Positions 1-9,496 of a stretch of DNA of 64,000 nucleotides are shown piece after piece. The stretch is from Yersinia enterocolitica. GTDB lineage: Bacteria > Pseudomonadota > Gammaproteobacteria > Enterobacterales > Enterobacteriaceae. Location of the stretch: NCBI GenBank assembly GCA_002082245.2, contig NBTC02000002.1, forward strand, positions 4,464,001 through 4,528,000, given 5' to 3'. A program made the translations under genes and the position numbers. Under the pieces are notes generated by a model. It did not search any database. It had not been told where the DNA came from and saw nothing but the letters and a program-made list of their open reading frames with translations. Positions within the stretch are counted from its first letter, which is position 1. Each line of letters starts with the position of its first letter.

Positions 1-348
1 GTGTGGCATGGCAATTATTTCCGTTATTTTGAAATTGCTCGTGAGGCTTTACTGAATCAAATTGATTATGGTTACCGCGCGATGCAGGCGTCAGGCTATG
101 TGTGGCCAATAGTTGATACGCGAGTGAAATACATTGCCCCGCTCGAATTTGAACAGCGTATTCATATTTGTGCCTCTATTGAAGAATATGAGAACCGCTT
201 ACGTATCGGTTACCAGATTTATGATGCGACCAGCGCGAAGCGCATGACAACCGGCTACACCATTCAGGTTGCCGTTAAAGCATCCACGAAAGAAATGAGC
301 TTTGTTTCACCGCCGGTACTGCTGGAAAGAATGGGTATCGTCTCATGA
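1..348 (+). CDS. acyl-CoA thioesterase, hot-dog fold (5' end cut by window)
   Basis: The protein begins inside the conserved 4HBT segment (VWHGNYFRYFEIAR), which normally follows a D-P-x-G motif. The true start therefore lies left of the window and the first GTG is an internal valine. About 115 residues remain, most of a YbgC-like thioesterase domain. It overlaps the next gene by 4 bp (ATGA), so it belongs to the aryl-polyene operon. There such thioesterases are thought to act on acyl thioester intermediates; the exact substrate cannot be read here. Confidence 0.85.
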   Translation: MWHGNYFRYFEIAREALLNQIDYGYRAMQASGYVWPIVDTRVKYIAPLEFEQRIHICASIEEYENRLRIGYQIYDATSAKRMTTGYTIQVAVKASTKEMSFVSPPVLLERMGIVS

Positions 349-950
349 AATCGATATTCACCGTTCTCTTACTGTGTCTCAGTATCAGCGCTCATGCGGT
401 AACGTTGGCATCGTTACAACAACGATTCAGCGAACAACCGGTGTTGCGCGCCGAATTTGAACAGCAGCGCAGTATTAGTGGAATGAATAAACCTTTAAAA
501 TCAAGTGGTAATTTACTGATTTCACAGGATAAAGGGCTGTGGTGGTCACAGCAGCAACCTTTCGTTCTGACACTGCTACTCGACGATAAGCGCATGGTGC
601 AAACCATGGCCGGCCAGCCTGCGCAGGTTATTACTGCTGACAGCAATCCGCAAATGTTCCAATTTAATCACTTATTAACGGCACTATTTCATGCTGATAC
701 GTCGATTTTGGAGCAGAATTTTACCTTAGCTTTCACTGATAGTGGTCAAGATCGTTGGGTGTTAGTGCTCACCCCGAAAACCACACCATTGGATAAGCTC
801 TTTAAAAGCATCACGTTGCACGGTCAATATTTTCTGGAAACTATCGATATTGAAGATATGCAGGGCGATGGGACCCACATCCGGTTTTTCAACCAATTAA
901 CTGAACCTAAGATACTGAGCCATGCCGAACAGCAGCTTTTTGCGCACTGA
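345..950 (+). CDS. LolA-like periplasmic carrier of the aryl polyene cluster
   Basis: 201 residues with a clear N-terminal signal peptide (cleavage near SAHA-V, about residue 18) followed by a LolA-like domain. The segment on searching for FEQQRSISGM and the GLWWSQQQPF motif match LolA-type outer membrane lipoprotein carriers. In aryl polyene clusters such a protein sits beside an MMPL exporter and a DUF3261 lipoprotein, exactly as here. It is inferred to help carry the lipid-linked polyene across the periplasm. It overlaps the upstream gene by 4 bp and the downstream one by 29 bp. It is not the housekeeping lolA, judged by context. Confidence 0.85.
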   Translation: MKSIFTVLLLCLSISAHAVTLASLQQRFSEQPVLRAEFEQQRSISGMNKPLKSSGNLLISQDKGLWWSQQQPFVLTLLLDDKRMVQTMAGQPAQVITADSNPQMFQFNHLLTALFHADTSILEQNFTLAFTDSGQDRWVLVLTPKTTPLDKLFKSITLHGQYFLETIDIEDMQGDGTHIRFFNQLTEPKILSHAEQQLFAH

Positions 951-3255
951 TTGCCATCGAAAACTGGCTATCGGCTGGTTACTTATCTGTTTGCTGTTAC
1001 TGGCAACATTACTCTGGCTGATCCCTCGTAGTCAGATTAACAGCAGTGTCTTGGCACTATTGCCCAAGCAGGAGTTGGCAGGCGTACCTGTCGAATTAAC
1101 CGCAGGGTTTAATCAGCGTCTTGATCGCCAATTAGTGTGGCTGGTTAGCCCAGCAGAAGACCAATTGGCTCCGGTGAACTGGTGGTTGCAGCAGTTACAA
1201 AAAATGCCTGCGCTGCATCAGGTCAGTGGTGAGATGACTGCTCAACGTTTACAGGCGTGGGGCGCCTTTTTCTTTCAGCATCGTAATGTATTGTTGGATG
1301 AGGCTACCCGTCTGCGATTAAGCCATGGTGGAGCGGCACAGGCTCAGTGGATATTGGGGCAGGCGTATTCGGCATTTGCTGGCGTGAGTGGTAAAGAGTT
1401 GCAGTATGATCCTTTACTGTTGGTCCGTGGCTCTCAATTAGCACAACAACAAAACAGTGGGGCATTAAGTATCAGTAAGGGCTGGCTGGTGGCGAAAGAT
1501 AGCCAGGGCCGCCCATGGTATTTGATTCACGGTGAATTACGCGCTTCATCTTATGATATGGCCAGTGCCCGTAGCACCGTTGAGTCATTGGCTGAATTAA
1601 AGCAGCAACTTCAGCAGCGTTGGCCCGGTACTGAAGTCTTGGAACGCGGCACCCTTTTTTACAGTAATTACGCGAGTCAGCAGGCTGAAAGTGATATCTC
1701 GACCATTGGTTTGATCTCCGTCGCCGGTGTATTCCTGCTGATATTGATAATGTTTAAATCGCTATTGCCACTCGCCTTATGCCTTTTATCAATAACTATT
1801 GGGGCATTGGCTGGGGCGGTTGCCACGTTACTGGTCTTTGGCGAAGTCCATGTTATGACGCTGGTATTGAGTGCCAGTATCATTGGTATTTCAGCGGATT
1901 ACACGCTTTATTACCTGACAGACCGCATGGCGCACGGTGGCCAAACGACGCCATTGGAGAGCCTGGCAAAACTTTTCCCAGCCCTGTCAATGGCGCTACT
2001 CACCACCGTAATTGCCTATCTGATTCTGCTTATTGCGCCTTTCCCTGGGTTGCAGCAATTGGCTGTTTTTGCCGCCGCAGGTCTAACCGCCGCCTGTATC
2101 ACGGTGATGTGTTGGTATCCGATATTGGCTAAACGGTTGCCGGTGCGCCCGGTTCCGCGCCTAAAGCTTATTTATCTGTGGCTAGAGAGTTGGCAAAACA
2201 ACCGAATGTTACGTTTAGGCTTGCCGGCCCTGATTGCTATTTTGACTATCAGTGGGTTAGCCACATTAAAAATTAATGACGATATCAGTGAATTGCAGGC
2301 GATGCCGCGTGAGTTCCAGCAACAGGAACAGCGCATTGCGGCACTTACCGGTCAGCACAGCGATCAAAAATGGTTCGTTGTGTATGGTGATAATGCTGAA
2401 CAGGCATTGCAACGTCTGGAGCAATTCTCTCCACAGCTATCACAGGCGAAAAAGGCTGGATGGATTGAAAGTTATCGTGTGTTGCCGCTGCCATCATTAT
2501 TGCGGCAGCAACAAAATCTGGCATTACTTGAACAAACCGCGCCAACTATTATCCACCAATTGCAACAGGCGGGTATTAGCGTTTCTCTGCCAGATTTGCC
2601 AGCACAAGGCAACCAGCATACATGGGTGACCCCGGAACAATGGCTTGGCTCGGTGGTCAGTGAGGGCTGGCGATTGCTTTGGCTCTCATTACCTGATGGG
2701 CGCACAGCGATGTTGGTGCCGGTAAGTGGTGTCAGTAATCCGGCGGCACTGCAACAGTTAGCGGAGTCCGTGCCAGGAGTGACTTGGGTTGACAGGAAAA
2801 CAGAGTTCAATGCGCTATTTTCTCTCTACCGCGCCTATCTATCATGGTTGTTACTCATTGCAGTGGTTGCTATAGCTGTAGTCTATTGCTGGCGCCTGGG
2901 TCTGCGTCGCGGCCTCTATTGTGTGGCACCGACGTTACTTTCATTGGGGATGGGGCTGGCGGTACTTTCTCTTACCGGCCACTCGTTAAATCTCTTCTCG
3001 TTGCTGGCATTAATATTGGTTCTGGGGATTGGTATCAATTATACCCTGTTCTTTACCAATCCCCGAGGGACGCCTAGCACCTCAATGTTTGCTATTTTTA
3101 TGGCGGTGTTCACCACGCAACTGACTTTCGGCATGCTGGTATTTAGCCACACCCAAGCCATCAGTAGCTTTGGCATTGTGCTGAGTAGTGGTGTGTTTAC
3201 AGCCTTCTTATTAGCGCCTCTGGCGCTGCCCAAGCCAAAAGGAGAGCCTGAGTGA
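922..3255 (+). CDS. MMPL/RND-family exporter of the aryl polyene cluster
   Basis: 777 residues with the MMPL layout. One N-terminal membrane helix (about 15-38) precedes a large periplasmic domain and a helix bundle (about 255-410). A second periplasmic domain and a second bundle (about 635-770) follow. The repeated pattern of small residues in the helices (for example GISADYTLYYLTD and LGIGINYTLFFT) is the conserved RND helix motif. It probably moves the finished or lipid-anchored polyene out of the inner membrane, working with the LolA-like protein before it and the lipoprotein after it. The start overlaps the lolA-like gene; its stop overlaps the next GTG start. Confidence 0.88.
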   Translation: MPNSSFLRTDCHRKLAIGWLLICLLLLATLLWLIPRSQINSSVLALLPKQELAGVPVELTAGFNQRLDRQLVWLVSPAEDQLAPVNWWLQQLQKMPALHQVSGEMTAQRLQAWGAFFFQHRNVLLDEATRLRLSHGGAAQAQWILGQAYSAFAGVSGKELQYDPLLLVRGSQLAQQQNSGALSISKGWLVAKDSQGRPWYLIHGELRASSYDMASARSTVESLAELKQQLQQRWPGTEVLERGTLFYSNYASQQAESDISTIGLISVAGVFLLILIMFKSLLPLALCLLSITIGALAGAVATLLVFGEVHVMTLVLSASIIGISADYTLYYLTDRMAHGGQTTPLESLAKLFPALSMALLTTVIAYLILLIAPFPGLQQLAVFAAAGLTAACITVMCWYPILAKRLPVRPVPRLKLIYLWLESWQNNRMLRLGLPALIAILTISGLATLKINDDISELQAMPREFQQQEQRIAALTGQHSDQKWFVVYGDNAEQALQRLEQFSPQLSQAKKAGWIESYRVLPLPSLLRQQQNLALLEQTAPTIIHQLQQAGISVSLPDLPAQGNQHTWVTPEQWLGSVVSEGWRLLWLSLPDGRTAMLVPVSGVSNPAALQQLAESVPGVTWVDRKTEFNALFSLYRAYLSWLLLIAVVAIAVVYCWRLGLRRGLYCVAPTLLSLGMGLAVLSLTGHSLNLFSLLALILVLGIGINYTLFFTNPRGTPSTSMFAIFMAVFTTQLTFGMLVFSHTQAISSFGIVLSSGVFTAFLLAPLALPKPKGEPE

Positions 3256-3824
3256 ATTATAAACGCTGTGGGGTGTTACTCGTTTTAGCCTTATTGATTG
3301 TAGGGTGTGCCAGTTCGCCGGACCAAACACAGCCTAAAGCCTGGCTTAAGCCCGGGGTGCGGGTCGCTTTGCCGCAACCGACTTTGGCACAACCTATCAA
3401 TCAGCAGCAATTACTGACTGCAACAGCGCAGGGGAAGCAGCAGTCATTATTAGTGTTACTTCAGGCTGATGGGCAGCGCTTAACCTTGGTTGGGCTGTCG
3501 CCGCTTGGGATCCGCTTGTTCAAGGTTTCCTATGACCTGCAAGGTATTCATTTAGAGCAAACCATGAAAATTGTTGGATTACCTCCAGCAAATCAGGTTC
3601 TTGCCGATATTATGCTGAGTTATTGGCCCATCATATCATGGCGTCCGTTATTACCCGGAAATTGGCGGTTGGTGGATGAAGGGGATACACGCAGACTCTA
3701 TGATGACAAAAACCAAATAGTGACAGAGATTCGCTACCAGCTATCAGGTAACACCCGTAAGCCAATCACTATTGAGCAATTTGTCTTTCACTACCGTATT
3801 ACTATCCAAAATGTGGAGGAGTAA
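3252..3824 (+). CDS. DUF3261 family outer-membrane lipoprotein
   Basis: 190 residues starting at GTG, overlapping the exporter stop by 4 bp. The N-terminus is a lipoprotein signal (hydrophobic stretch ending LLIVGC), so the mature protein should be acylated at Cys19. The rest matches in layout the DUF3261 lipoproteins found in aryl polyene clusters, between the MMPL exporter and the ketosynthase. By its similarity in size and place to LolB partners, it may accept the product at the outer membrane; this role is inference. Confidence 0.8.
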   Translation: MNYKRCGVLLVLALLIVGCASSPDQTQPKAWLKPGVRVALPQPTLAQPINQQQLLTATAQGKQQSLLVLLQADGQRLTLVGLSPLGIRLFKVSYDLQGIHLEQTMKIVGLPPANQVLADIMLSYWPIISWRPLLPGNWRLVDEGDTRRLYDDKNQIVTEIRYQLSGNTRKPITIEQFVFHYRITIQNVEE

Positions 3825-3829
3825 CAGCG

Positions 3830-5014
3830 ATGGTCTATTTCTCTGCTGTTGGCATGGTTAATGCGTTAGGTAGCTCATTGTCTGAAGTGAGTGCGAGCCT
3901 TCGTGCCGGGTTAGCCCCAGGCATGGCTCCCCAGCAAGGGTGGCTCTTGGGTGATTCGCCGATTTGGCTGGGTGCGGTGAATACTGAATTGCCTACCTTG
4001 CCCGAGCCACTTTCACAGCACAATAGCCGGAATAATCGCCTGTTGTTGGCGGCATTGTCGCAGATTCAACCTGAGGTTTCCGCATGCATTCTTCGCTATG
4101 GCGTATCACGGGTTGCTGTGATTATGGGAACCAGCACCTCAGGTATTTTTGAGGGGGAACGGGCGGTTAGAGAATATCAGCCTGGTTCTGGTGACGTCGC
4201 CGGGCAGTTTCCGCCAGGGTATCACTATCAACAGCAGGAGTTAGGCGATCCTAGCATCTTCCTCTCGCGTTATTTGGGGCTGAATGGCCCGAGTTATACC
4301 GTGTCTACGGCTTGTTCTTCCAGTGTACGGGCGATTATCAGCGGTAAACGTTTGATTGAGTCTGGAATAGTCGATGCGGCGATAGTCGGTGGCGCTGACA
4401 GTTTATGTCGTATGCCCATCAACGGTTTTCATAGCCTGGAGTCACTTTCGGCTGAGCGTTGTACCCCTTTTGCCGCCGAGCGCAAAGGGATCAACGTGGG
4501 TGAGGCAGCGGCGTTGATTTTATTATCACGTGAACCTTCACCTGTAGCGTTACTCGGGGTTGGGGAGTCCTCCGATGCCTGGCATATGTCCGCCCCCCAT
4601 CCTGAAGGGCATGGGGCGGAACAGGCTATCAGGATGGCATTACGTCAGGCAGGGTTGCAGCCCGCTGATGTGGGCTACATCAATCTACATGGCACGGCGA
4701 CGCGGTTAAATGATCAGATAGAAGCGCAGGTCGTGAATAGGGTTTTTGGTCATCAGACCCCTTGTAGTTCAACTAAACATCTTACCGGGCATACGCTGGG
4801 GGCCGCTGGGGCCACAGAGGCGGCACTCAGTTGGCTGATGTTAAGCCGGACTCTACCCTTACCAGTACAAGATTTTTCTCATGCTTCTTGGGATACTACT
4901 TTGGCCGAGATTAATTTGGTCACCAAGCCGGAAGTACTTAAAACCCCGGTTATTTTGTCGAACTCATTCGCTTTTGGTGGCAACAATGCGTGTGTGATAT
5001 TAGGAGCCGGCTGA
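3830..5014 (+). CDS. apeO: beta-ketoacyl-ACP synthase (ApeO-type ketosynthase)
   Basis: 394 residues, FabF/KAS-II fold. The three catalytic elements are visible: the nucleophilic Cys in VSTACSSSVRA, His in HGTATRLNDQIEA, and His in KHLTGHTLGAAGA. It should be an active condensing enzyme rather than a chain-length factor. In the E. coli aryl polyene pathway the order ketosynthase, dehydratase, ketoreductase, ketosynthase corresponds to ApeO-P-Q-R, and that order is kept here. It is preceded by a GGAG ribosome binding site just inside the preceding stop. The symbol is by position and family. Confidence 0.82.
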   Translation: MVYFSAVGMVNALGSSLSEVSASLRAGLAPGMAPQQGWLLGDSPIWLGAVNTELPTLPEPLSQHNSRNNRLLLAALSQIQPEVSACILRYGVSRVAVIMGTSTSGIFEGERAVREYQPGSGDVAGQFPPGYHYQQQELGDPSIFLSRYLGLNGPSYTVSTACSSSVRAIISGKRLIESGIVDAAIVGGADSLCRMPINGFHSLESLSAERCTPFAAERKGINVGEAAALILLSREPSPVALLGVGESSDAWHMSAPHPEGHGAEQAIRMALRQAGLQPADVGYINLHGTATRLNDQIEAQVVNRVFGHQTPCSSTKHLTGHTLGAAGATEAALSWLMLSRTLPLPVQDFSHASWDTTLAEINLVTKPEVLKTPVILSNSFAFGGNNACVILGAG

Positions 5015-5478
5015 TGGCGTATTCCGCTGAACATTACCTCCCACATCAATCACCAATGGTGATGCTGGATAACGTCCATTGGGTAGGGGAGGACGGGGCT
5101 GAATGCAGGGTCACCTTGAGTAAGCATGGGGTGCTTGCGCCGTTCCTCGATGCTCAGGGCTGCCTCCCCAACTGGTTTGCTATCGAATTAATGGCACAAA
5201 CTATCGGCGTGTGGCGTGGCTGGCATGGCTTGGCGCAAGCGATACCTCCCACGATAGGGATGCTACTTGGTGGGCGAGCTATCAGCTGTGAATTACCGGC
5301 ATTTCCTGCGGGTAGCGAACTTCAGGTTTGTGTCCAGTTAATCCTGCAAGATGAAAAAATTGGCAGTTTCGAGTGCAGTATCAACATGGCTGGAAAGCAG
5401 GTTGCTCGTGGTCGGCTAAATACTTATCAGCCAGATGCCGAAGAAATAAAAAAACTCACATTGAGGAAAGGCGCATGA
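5014..5478 (+). CDS. apeP: 3-hydroxyacyl-ACP dehydratase (ApeP-type)
   Basis: 154 residues. The ATG chosen overlaps the preceding TGA by one base and has TAGGAG seven bases upstream, better than an upstream GTG at 4990. The hot-dog FabA/FabZ-like motif HYLPHQSPMVMLDNV is at the N-terminus. In the E. coli pathway ApeP works in a dehydratase complex with ApeI, producing the conjugated double bonds of the polyene. Its partner would lie upstream of this window. It ends in an ATGA overlap with the ketoreductase. Confidence 0.82.
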   Translation: MAYSAEHYLPHQSPMVMLDNVHWVGEDGAECRVTLSKHGVLAPFLDAQGCLPNWFAIELMAQTIGVWRGWHGLAQAIPPTIGMLLGGRAISCELPAFPAGSELQVCVQLILQDEKIGSFECSINMAGKQVARGRLNTYQPDAEEIKKLTLRKGA

Positions 5479-6206
5479 AGCGTTCTGTTTTAGTCACCGG
5501 GGCCAGCAAAGGGATCGGGCGGGCCATCGCACACCGTCTGGCTGCGGATGGTTTTTTAGTGGTTGTTCATTATCACCAAGATCTTACTGGCGGTGAAGCG
5601 ACACTGGCTCAGATTATTGAGGCGGGTGGTGAAGGGCGCTTGATCTGTTTTGATATCAGCGACAGGCCGCAGTGTAAAGAGGTACTCGAGCAGGATATCG
5701 CCACTCATGGCGCTTACTACGGTGTGGTGAACAATGCCGGTATTACGCGTGATGGTGCATTCCCAGCATTGACGCAAGAAGATTGGGATGGCGTCATTCA
5801 TACCAATCTGGACAGTTTCTATAATGTGTTGCACCCCTGCGTAATGCCGATGATCGGTTTACGTAACGGCGGGCGCATTATTGCGCTTTCTTCGGTCTCC
5901 GGTGTGGTGGGGAATCGTGGTCAGGTGAATTACAGTGCGGCTAAAGCGGGGGTTATCGGGGCTTGTAAGGCTTTGGCGCTGGAGTTGGCTAAACGCAAGA
6001 TTACCGTGAATTGTATTGCACCTGGGTTGATTGATACTGGCATGATCAATATGGAGCCTATCGCGCTGCAAGAAGCCATGCGGATGATCCCACTTAAACG
6101 GATGGGAGAAGCTGAAGAGGTGGCTGGTTTAGCCAGTTACCTGATGTCAGATATCGCCGGTTATGTCACGCGTCAGGTGATTTCAATTAATGGAGGAATG
6201 GTATGA
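5475..6206 (+). CDS. apeQ: 3-ketoacyl-ACP reductase, SDR family (ApeQ-type)
   Basis: 243 residues from the ATG at 5475, which overlaps the previous stop as ATGA and follows GAGGAAAGG. The upstream in-frame extension to 5373 lies inside the dehydratase gene and is not used. SDR hallmarks are present: the NADPH-binding TGASKGIGRA, NNAG, and the catalytic Ser-Tyr-Lys in SSVSGVVGN...YSAAKAG. It reduces the 3-keto group after each condensation in aryl polyene synthesis. Confidence 0.88.
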   Translation: MKRSVLVTGASKGIGRAIAHRLAADGFLVVVHYHQDLTGGEATLAQIIEAGGEGRLICFDISDRPQCKEVLEQDIATHGAYYGVVNNAGITRDGAFPALTQEDWDGVIHTNLDSFYNVLHPCVMPMIGLRNGGRIIALSSVSGVVGNRGQVNYSAAKAGVIGACKALALELAKRKITVNCIAPGLIDTGMINMEPIALQEAMRMIPLKRMGEAEEVAGLASYLMSDIAGYVTRQVISINGGMV

Positions 6207-7450
6207 GCAGCAGGATGGTTGCCATCAATAGAGTTGTGATTACCGGCATGAGTGGGGTCACTGCCTTTGGCAATAACTGGGCGGATATTTCAGCACGTAT
6301 TTATGCCGGTCAAAATGCGGTGCAATATATGCCGCAGTGGGAAGAATATCAGGGGTTGAATACCCATTTAGGTGCGCCGATTGATGATTTTGTGGTGCCC
6401 GCACATTACACCCGTAAACGCATCCGCTCGATGGGGCGGGTATCCTTATTGGCCACCAGAGCCACTGAGCTGGCGCTAGAGCAAGCGGGTCTGATGGGGG
6501 AGGATGTACTTACCAATGGGGATACTGGGATTGCCTATGGCTCTTCTACCGGTAGCACTAAGCCGGTGAGTGAATTTGCCACGATGTTAACCGAAAAACA
6601 CACCAACAATATTACCGGCACGACCTATGTGCAAATGATGCCGCATACGGCGGCGGTGAATACTGGGCTGTTTTTTGGGTTGCGCGGGCGGGTTATTCCT
6701 ACCTCAAGTGCTTGTACGTCAGGTAGTCAGGCAATTGGTTATGCCTATGAAGCAATCCGTCATGGCTACCAGAAAGTGATGGTTGCTGGTGGTGCAGAGG
6801 AACTGTGTCCTTCCGAGGCGGCGGTATTTGATACCTTGTTTGCTACTAGCCAGCTAAATGATTCACCAAAATTATCACCAAGGCCATTTGATCGCCAACG
6901 TGATGGTTTGGTTATTGGTGAAGGGGCTGGCACGTTGATTCTGGAAGAACTGGATCACGCCAAAGCACGTGGTGCCACTATTTACGGTGAAATCATTGGT
7001 TTTTATACTAATTGCGATGCCAGCCATATTACTCAACCACAAAAAGAGACCATGCAAATCTGCATTGAAAAGGCGTTACTAAGCTCGGGCCTGGCTGCCA
7101 CTGATATTGGCTATATCAGTGCTCATGGTACCGCGACTGAGCGTGGCGATATTGCAGAAAGCCAGGCTACGGCGGCTGTTTTTGGTAACCGGACCCCCAT
7201 TTCCTCTTTGAAAAGTTATTTTGGTCATACCTTAGGGGCTTGCGGTGCTCTTGAAGCCTGGATGAGTCTGGAGATGATGCGGGCCGGGCGTTTCGCACCA
7301 ACCATTAATCTGACCGACCCTGATCCTGCCTGTGGTGACCTGGATTACCTGATGGGCGAGGGGCGTTATATTGATACCGAATTCTTCCAGACAAATAACT
7401 TCGCGTTTGGCGGCATTAACACCTCATTGGTGATCCGTCGCTGGCCGTAA
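6203..7450 (+). CDS. apeR: beta-ketoacyl-ACP synthase (ApeR-type ketosynthase)
   Basis: 415 residues, FabF-like, starting in an ATGA overlap with the ketoreductase. The Cys (TSSACTSGSQAIG), His (HGTATERGDIAES) and second His (LKSYFGHTLGACGALEA) catalytic motifs are intact. It is the last gene of the cluster; 188 bp of non-coding DNA separate it from dkgB. Two distinct full-length ketosynthases in one operon are typical of aryl polyene clusters, where one is suggested to act in priming or early elongation. Confidence 0.85.
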   Translation: MSSRMVAINRVVITGMSGVTAFGNNWADISARIYAGQNAVQYMPQWEEYQGLNTHLGAPIDDFVVPAHYTRKRIRSMGRVSLLATRATELALEQAGLMGEDVLTNGDTGIAYGSSTGSTKPVSEFATMLTEKHTNNITGTTYVQMMPHTAAVNTGLFFGLRGRVIPTSSACTSGSQAIGYAYEAIRHGYQKVMVAGGAEELCPSEAAVFDTLFATSQLNDSPKLSPRPFDRQRDGLVIGEGAGTLILEELDHAKARGATIYGEIIGFYTNCDASHITQPQKETMQICIEKALLSSGLAATDIGYISAHGTATERGDIAESQATAAVFGNRTPISSLKSYFGHTLGACGALEAWMSLEMMRAGRFAPTINLTDPDPACGDLDYLMGEGRYIDTEFFQTNNFAFGGINTSLVIRRWP

Positions 7451-7549
7451 CCGCCATTGCTTTCCTCATTGTTGATTTTTTATCAAAAGTATTGTGTTGA
7501 ATATGGCATTTTTTGGCAATAAAACTCTGGGCATAATCAGTTCAGATTT

Positions 7550-7583
7550 TTACCGGGTGGCTCGGGTAAATGGCCCCCGGTAA
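7550..7583. repeat. 8-bp inverted repeat upstream of dkgB
   Basis: TTACCGGG at 7550-7557 pairs with CCCGGTAA at 7576-7583 around an 18-base loop. It lies between the end of the aryl polyene operon and dkgB. No run of T follows, so it is a weak candidate for a terminator; it could be a hairpin that trims or protects the end of the operon mRNA. Confidence 0.4.
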
Positions 7584-7638
7584 TCAGCCAATTTTAAACA
7601 TGTCTAAGCACGATAAAAATTCAAAATGAGGAATTACT

Positions 7639-8442
7639 ATGAGCGTACCTGCATTCGGCCTGGGAACTTTTCGTCTTCAAGATCAAGTTGTTATTGATTC
7701 AGTGAGTCAGGCATTAACCGCGGGCTATCGTGTTATCGATACCGCACAAATATATGAAAATGAAGCAGCTGTTGGCCAAGCTATTGCGCAAAGCGGCATC
7801 CAGCGTGATGAGTTATTTATCACCACTAAGATTTGGATTGCTAACTTAGCGCAGGGCAAGCTCATCCCTAGCCTGCAAGAGAGCTTGCAGAAGCTGAGAA
7901 CAGACTATGTGGATTTAACATTGATTCACTGGCCTTCACCAAACGATGAAGTACCCGTCGCTGAATTTATGGCTGAATTAGTGAAAGCCAAAGAGCTGGG
8001 CTTAACCCGGCAGATTGGTATTTCTAACTTCACCATCGATTTAATGAAACAGGCCATTGCGGCGGTGGGGGCCGAGGTAATTGCTACTAACCAAATCGAA
8101 CTGTCACCCTTATTGCAGAACAGTAAGGTCGTTGAATTTGCGAGAGAAAATGGCATAGCGATCACTTCTTATATGACGCTGGCTTATGGTAAAGCGCTAG
8201 AAGAACCCGTGATTAAAACGATTGCGGAGCAACATGGTGCCACTCCCGCTCAGGTGATTTTAAGCTGGGCGATGCAACTGGGCTATAGTGTGATCCCGTC
8301 ATCGACCAAAGCCGCTAATCTGGCCAGTAATATGTTAGCGCAGGAATTGCGCTTGAGTGCCGAAGATATGGCACTGATAGCGTCGTTGGATCGTGGTGAG
8401 AGGTTAGTCAGCCCTGAAGGCCTGGCACCTGCATGGGATTGA
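7639..8442 (+). CDS. dkgB: 2,5-diketo-D-gluconate reductase B (aldo/keto reductase)
   Basis: 267 residues, the usual DkgB length. Aldo/keto reductase motifs are visible: [14 protein letters not shown] (catalytic Asp and Tyr), ITTKIW (Lys) and TLIHWPSP (His), with an NADPH site near IPSSTK. It reduces 2,5-diketogluconate and small aldehydes such as methylglyoxal in the cytoplasm. The gene order dkgB, yafC, then yafD matches the E. coli chromosome. GAGG precedes the ATG by nine bases, and a strong hairpin terminator follows the stop. Confidence 0.93.
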   Translation: MSVPAFGLGTFRLQDQVVIDSVSQALTAGYRVIDTAQIYENEAAVGQAIAQSGIQRDELFITTKIWIANLAQGKLIPSLQESLQKLRTDYVDLTLIHWPSPNDEVPVAEFMAELVKAKELGLTRQIGISNFTIDLMKQAIAAVGAEVIATNQIELSPLLQNSKVVEFARENGIAITSYMTLAYGKALEEPVIKTIAEQHGATPAQVILSWAMQLGYSVIPSSTKAANLASNMLAQELRLSAEDMALIASLDRGERLVSPEGLAPAWD

Positions 8443-8464
8443 TCACGCTTTAAACCATTATCTG

Positions 8465-8490
8465 AACCACCCTATGTTGGGTGGTTTTTT
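8465..8490. terminator. bidirectional rho-independent terminator, dkgB / yafC
   Basis: AACCACCC and GGGTGGTT form an 8-bp stem around TATGTT, followed by a T run on the + strand. The last bases overlap the stop codon of the convergent yafC gene. Confidence 0.85.
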
Positions 8491-9391
8491 ATTTTGCAGG
8501 GAACATTTGTGCCAGACGTTCATTGATAAAATCAATAAAACAACGCAGCCGGTTACTGACGACCTGATCACTGTAATACACCGCATTAATCGGCATAACG
8601 ACGGGTAGAGTCTGTTCTACCAGTAGCGGCACTAAGTCCCCGCGTTGTAGATCGCCTCTGATCATGAAATCCGATAAGCAAGCAATGCCATTTCCCTCAA
8701 GGCAAAGGCGGCGTTGCGTCTCCCCATTATTTGACGTTAAATCTGAATTTATTTCATAAAGTTGCCCATCAGCACCTGCGAGCGGCCAACGATTTAGCAC
8801 CGGTAAATCATTGAACCCCAGACATAAATGATGCTGTAAATCAGCCACCGTTTGCGGGGTACCATGTTGCTTTAGGTAGGCAGGTGAGGCCAAAATATGG
8901 CGATAACTGGTCATCAGCTTTCTGGCTCGTAAGGTTGAGTCCTGTAACGTGCCGACCCGGATAGCAATATCAACCTTTCTTTCAATTAGGTTAATAAAGG
9001 TTTCTGACGAAACCAGTGATAATGTCACCAACGGATAACGCTGACGAAACTCCGCCATCAGCGGAGCCAGAATGTGCAACACCACTGGAGTAGAAGCATC
9101 GATACGCAGCAATCCTTTGGGATTTAACTGATTATCGAGTATCTCGTTTTCCGCCGTGGCCATTTCCCGCAGAATATTTTGCACTCGCCGAAAGTAGTGC
9201 TCGCCTTCTTGTGTCAGGCTGATTTGCCGGGTTGTGCGATTTAACAGCGTCACCCCTAGCTTGCTTTCGAGTTTTTTTACTGTCCGGCTGACGACTGAAT
9301 TAGCTTGATCGAGTTGCTCTGCCGCACGGCTAAAACTGCCACATTCCACTACGGTAACAAAAGTAATCAGTTCATCTGAATGCGCTTTCAT
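8489..9391 (-). CDS. yafC: LysR-family transcriptional regulator YafC
   Basis: About 300 residues. An N-terminal winged HTH (about 8-65, [21 protein letters not shown]) is followed by a LysR substrate-binding domain. I chose the ATG at 9391 because GGAG lies eight bases upstream; a GTG at 9400 is possible. It faces dkgB on one side and is divergent from an MFS transporter gene on the other. LysR regulators often control the divergent neighbour, so this transporter is the likely target; the inducer is unknown. The name rests on family and on synteny with dkgB and yafD. Confidence 0.82.
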   Translation of the reverse strand: MKAHSDELITFVTVVECGSFSRAAEQLDQANSVVSRTVKKLESKLGVTLLNRTTRQISLTQEGEHYFRRVQNILREMATAENEILDNQLNPKGLLRIDASTPVVLHILAPLMAEFRQRYPLVTLSLVSSETFINLIERKVDIAIRVGTLQDSTLRARKLMTSYRHILASPAYLKQHGTPQTVADLQHHLCLGFNDLPVLNRWPLAGADGQLYEINSDLTSNNGETQRRLCLEGNGIACLSDFMIRGDLQRGDLVPLLVEQTLPVVMPINAVYYSDQVVSNRLRCFIDFINERLAQMFPAK

Positions 9392-9496
9392 TGTTGCCAC
9401 TCCAGCAAAAATATTTTGATATTTTGAGCATTTTTGTCATTTAACCATAGGTACATAATAGCCGCTATCAAATTGACCCGTATTTCTGGAGTAATT

